Positions 35,988-38,890 of a DNA stretch of 38,890 bases are shown one piece after another. The stretch's first letter is position 1; each line of letters opens with the position of its first letter. Origin of the DNA: Candidatus Woesearchaeota archaeon (GTDB taxonomy: Archaea; Nanobdellota; Nanobdellia; Woesearchaeales; GW2011-AR4); contig JACOUX010000034.1 of the NCBI GenBank assembly GCA_016177615.1, forward strand, positions 1-38,890. Direction: 5' to 3'. The translations under genes were made by a program, and so were the position numbers. Under the pieces are notes generated by a model that was given only the letters and a program-made list of their open reading frames with translations, did not search any database and was not told the origin of the DNA.

Positions 35988-36503
35988 TCAAACTGGCAGA
36001 TTTGACCCGTACAAGTCAAGACTATACGTTTGCACAACCCTTGTCCTGCTTAATATCTCGCTAAGCCGCTGGTTCGTCTTGGTGAAAAGCATGAACGCAG
36101 GGTCAACAATGACCAGCAGGTCAAATGGAAATAATGGAACTAAAAAAAGGTTTCTTACCGCAACCTGCCATCCCTTAAGCTGCCCATTGTCGCTTACAAT
36201 ATGCATGCTGAAAATCTTCTTGCCTATGCTTTGGCCCATATTGCTCTCCATCAGGTAGAAATACAGGAATGCCAATGCGGAAATCGAAAAATACATCAAT
36301 ATTAACCCTCCTGAATAATCCGAGCTTAAGCGCATTGAAGCCTCGATTATTGAGAGGCCTTTTGGCATTGCGCCTTCAAGAATTTTTCCAAATGGCACCA
36401 TGATTGTTGCGATTATCAGCATGTCAGCCAGAAACGCCATGATCCTTTTGGGCAGGGAAGCAGTGGCTGAAAATGTGCGCTCTTTTGGAATGTCAAGCTT
36501 CAT
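35988..36503 (-). CDS. RDD-family membrane protein
   Basis: PKRIMAFLADMLIIATIM...NMGQSIGKKIFSMHIVSDNG...VAVRNL. Confidence 0.85.
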   Translation of the reverse strand: MKLDIPKERTFSATASLPKRIMAFLADMLIIATIMVPFGKILEGAMPKGLSIIEASMRLSSDYSGGLILMYFSISALAFLYFYLMESNMGQSIGKKIFSMHIVSDNGQLKGWQVAVRNLFLVPLFPFDLLVIVDPAFMLFTKTNQRLSEILSRTRVVQTYSLDLYGSNLPV

Positions 36504-36600
36504 GTTTTTGCTAAAAGACCGTTATATATATAGTTTTGTTTTTGTGCGCTGTGAAGGGAATCTAACCAAACATTTATAAATAAAATTCTTCGTCATAATA

Positions 36601-36850
36601 TTGCCGGGGCAAAAGCTTCCAATGCCTATTGGCAGCCAGTTTGCCGGGGTAAAATAATCCCGAACGCGTAACCTGGACGTGTGAAAACAAAGCTTTAGCA
36701 GTTTTACACAGGGTAATATCGCGCAAGCCTGGAAAGCTTGTTTCCGAAAGGATATCTGGGTTCAAAATTGCAATGGCTTTATGGCAATAAGCGCGAGCTT
36801 CGTTGCCTGACTTAACAACTGCTGTTCAATTGAAAGTCCCAGCTCCGGCG
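36601..36850 (+). ncRNA. Candidate structured ncRNA (about 250 nt)
   Basis: TATA tttataaa 36573-36580; closing stem GCCGGGGC 36603-36610/GCTCCGGC 36842-36849; stem GTGT-g-AAAAC 36679-36688/GTTTTACAC 36701-36709; UCC-GAAA-GGA 36743-36752; CAAGC/GCTTG 36724-36740. Confidence 0.65.
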
Positions 36851-36881
36851 TATTACTTTCTGCCATTACCATTTCCTTTTC

Positions 36882-37235
36882 TTAATCAAAGTATCTTGGG
36901 TCGTCGCTTCTGACAGTTATCATGATTTTGCCGGCTTGCCTGCTGTTTTGGGTTGTACCATCTCCTTTAAAATCCCCGGCTGCTGGCTTTATCGCGTTGA
37001 GCTCCATAACCTTCTTCAAGTTCATGTTGCCGCACTTCATGCACGAGAAGAAGACTCCGAACTTGCCATGCAGCATGTCCAAAGTTGAGCCGCAGGCGCA
37101 TTTTAAGTCGCCAAGGGTTTCTTTCTTATGAGACTGGCAGACAGGAACTTTCTGGCTGTTCATCGATGTTGCATGCTTCCTGCAGAAAGGGCACATGTCA
37201 ACCCTGCTCTGGCCGTATCTCTTTGGAATGTGCAT
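36882..37235 (-). CDS. Conserved zinc-ribbon protein (topoisomerase-type Zn-finger-like)
   Basis: CPFCRKH, CACGSTLDMLHGKFGVFFSCMKCGNMN. Confidence 0.65.
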   Translation of the reverse strand: MHIPKRYGQSRVDMCPFCRKHATSMNSQKVPVCQSHKKETLGDLKCACGSTLDMLHGKFGVFFSCMKCGNMNLKKVMELNAIKPAAGDFKGDGTTQNSRQAGKIMITVRSDDPRYFD

Positions 37236-37347
37236 CCTTTTTGTGTAATGCGGTGGTTTAAATTAGTTGCTAATTATCATAAGAATTAAATCATAGAGCG
37301 CCACCTAGCTCCGCAATTCTTTACCAAGCTTAAAAAACTCAGAAAGA

Positions 37348-37614
37348 TTACTCTTCTGAATCACCAGCAGATTCCTGCGAACCATCCTCTGATTTTTCTG
37401 AATCAGCTGATGCTTTTGAGACGTTAACAGCTTTTGGGCCCCTGTCTCCCTGGCCTACATCAAAAGTGACTGAATCATTGTCGCTTAAAATGGCCCCTCC
37501 GTTCACTCCTGTCTGATGCACGAAATACTCTTTGCCGTCTTCACCAGCTATAAATCCAAATCCCTTGCCGCTGTTGAAAAATTTTACTGTGCCTTTCATT
37601 TTCATACCACCCAC
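37348..37614 (-). CDS. csp: Cold-shock domain protein with acidic tail
   Basis: MKGTVKFFNSGKGFGFIAGEDGKEYFVHQTGV..GDRGPKAVNV. Confidence 0.93.
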   Translation of the reverse strand: MGGMKMKGTVKFFNSGKGFGFIAGEDGKEYFVHQTGVNGGAILSDNDSVTFDVGQGDRGPKAVNVSKASADSEKSEDGSQESAGDSEE

Positions 37615-37691
37615 TTCTTGTTCTTATGTTACTATCACAGTGAAAATAAGCGTGCTTTTTAAATGCTTGGGTTTTTGGGTTTTTAATTTCC

Positions 37692-37747
37692 GGTAAATAA
37701 CGGCTCTTCGCATAATGTAGGCACATTATACGGATGCGTTATTTACC
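37692..37747. repeat. Two-tier hairpin between csp and the 77-aa ORF (terminator or 5' leader element)
   Basis: GGTAAATAACG 37692-37702/CGTTATTTACC 37737-37747 (11 bp) enclosing ATAATGT-AGGC-ACATTAT 37712-37729. Confidence 0.8.
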
Positions 37748-37959
37748 CGAAATGAAACTCCTTCAATGGAATTTAAACCTAAACTATTTTTAATGCCTTC
37801 AAATTTATCCATCTTGAGCTTTTTCATCCTTTCCAAAAGAGCCAAAATCGAGCGCTCGGCATTTTCAAACAAAAGAAGATCAGCTTTGGTGTCATTTAGT
37901 ATTCCTCTTCTTATAAAAATATTTTGGAGTTCCACATGCCTTGTAATCCGCGCCTTCAA
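37726..37959 (-). CDS. Hypothetical 77-aa protein
   Basis: Intact ORF, no recognised domain. Confidence 0.4.
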   Translation of the reverse strand: MKARITRHVELQNIFIRRGILNDTKADLLLFENAERSILALLERMKKLKMDKFEGIKNSLGLNSIEGVSFRVNNASV

Positions 37960-38105
37960 GAGGCTGAGCCACTATGCCAACTTTGTAGCCCTTCTTGTCT
38001 AACTTTAAAAATGTAAGTAGAAATTTAAACAGCTAGAAAATTACAGGAATGAATTTATTTAAAACCCCAACCTTTAAAAATTAAGAAAAATTCTAATGAT
38101 ATACC

Positions 38106-38262
38106 GCTCCCATAGTGTAGTCCGGAAACCTTTTTTGGCAAGCAAAAAAGCTTTACCAAAAATTCTGGGGTTTCGCAACTTCGTTGCTCAAGCCCCAGGT
38201 TGGACAACCAATCATACCGCCTTCTCGAGGCAGTGACTCGGGTTCAAATCCCGATGGGAGCA
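38106..38262 (+). tRNA. tRNA-Glu(CTC) with 82-nt intron in the D-loop (38126-38207)
   Basis: Exons join to GCTCCCATAGTGTAGTCCGG|CCAATCATACCGCCTTCTCGAGGCAGTGACTCGGGTTCAAATCCCGATGGGAGCA; bulge-helix-bulge at junction. Confidence 0.92.
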
Positions 38263-38282
38263 CTTTTTTATTTTACAAAATT

Positions 38283-38747
38283 ATGGCAAAATTTGGGAAA
38301 AGCTATAAATATGGAGAAACACCCATTTCTTTCATGAAGCCTAAAACAGAGCTCGCAACCTTTGCGGCAGGGTGCTTCTGGGGCGTTGAGTTCAAGTTCA
38401 ACAAAACCAGAGGAGTTGTAAAAACGGCAGTCGGCTATGCAGGCGGTCATACAAAAAACCCCACTTATGAAGATGTCTGCTCTGACGAGACAGGGCATGC
38501 AGAAGCTGTACAGGTTGAGTTTGACCCAAAGAAAATCCCTTATGAAAAACTGCTGGAAGTATTCTGGAACCTGCATGACCCTACAACTTTGAACAGGCAG
38601 GGGCCTGATTCTGGAAGCCAATACAGGTCTGCCATATTCTACCATGACAAAAAGCAAAAGAAGGCAGCCATACTGGGAGAAGAACGAGAGTTTTGTTTGC
38701 CATGTCTAAAACTAATTTGTTTAACGAAAAAATCTACGCTTTGCTAA
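38283..38747 (+). CDS. msrA: Peptide methionine sulfoxide reductase MsrA, unusual short C-terminus
   Basis: [75 protein letters not shown]. Confidence 0.88.
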   Translation: MAKFGKSYKYGETPISFMKPKTELATFAAGCFWGVEFKFNKTRGVVKTAVGYAGGHTKNPTYEDVCSDETGHAEAVQVEFDPKKIPYEKLLEVFWNLHDPTTLNRQGPDSGSQYRSAIFYHDKKQKKAAILGEEREFCLPCLKLICLTKKSTLC

Positions 38748-38890
38748 AGAAAGTCCCAAAAGGCAAAGTTACCACGTATAAGGCGCTTGCTGAATCCCTC
38801 GGCACAAAAGCTTACAGGGCGGTGGGCCAGGCAACGAGGCACAATCCTTATGCTCCTGAAGTGCCATGCCACAGGGTTGTAAACTCGGAC
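38702..38890 (+). CDS. ogt: O6-alkylguanine-DNA alkyltransferase-like protein, truncated by window end
   Basis: [46 protein letters not shown] with PCHRV active site. Confidence 0.88.
   Translation, partial: MSKTNLFNEKIYALLKKVPKGKVTTYKALAESLGTKAYRAVGQATRHNPYAPEVPCHRVVNSD

Noticed and set aside
36648-36670. Resemblance of ggggtaaaataatcccgaacgcg to a 5S rRNA loop (AUCCCGAACACGG)
   Set aside because: The surrounding helices and the length do not fit 5S; likely coincidental.
36574-36765. 63-aa minus-strand ORF
   Set aside because: Lies over the candidate ncRNA and its promoter; no recognisable motif.
1-38890. CRISPR array or cas genes
   Set aside because: No regularly spaced repeats or Cas motifs seen; repeats found are isolated pairs or protein-coding.

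Overview
The window looks archaeal: aIF1A, S8e, L37e, an LSm protein, deoxyhypusine synthase, TATA/leaderless promoters and intron-containing tRNAs. The style is DPANN/Woesearchaeota-like, but that placement is inference. Core segments flank an accessory island. The left core has an aromatic-amino-acid operon (AroD-AroE fusion, AroC, CM-TyrA, PheA), aIF1A, LspA, Fic, an EndoIII-like glycosylase, S8e, a DHS-SET-GNAT cluster, LSm and L37e. At 14623-14788 is a tRNA-Leu that I resolve as TAG with two introns and a 7-nt micro-exon. Its 3' end is the left boundary of a ~10.8 kb integrated element: a 15-bp exact core (TCCTGTCCTCCGCAT) at 14775-14789 recurs at 25536-25550. The element carries a tyrosine integrase, a lipoprotein/TM2/DUF4064-like membrane cluster, a wHTH, a GT2-like gene inside a 24-bp inverted-repeat cassette, an MCM-like AAA+ helicase operon (RHH, small acidic ORF, tape-measure-like protein, LSm/SH3-like protein), and at least two long non-coding segments dense with perfect nested stems (about 18393-18960 and 20885-21216). 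A third partial core copy (29953-29962) lies just after a 1432-aa S8 protease, suggesting a second, older cassette. The right core has an MNT-HEPN protein behind tandem long hairpins, a PKD-repeat surface protein, SppA, RDD, a candidate ~250-nt structured RNA (36601-36850), a cold-shock protein, tRNA-Glu(CTC) with a D-loop intron in a clean bulge-helix-bulge, a C-terminally short MsrA, and a truncated Ogt. All assignments come from reading the sequence; no database search or folding program was run.
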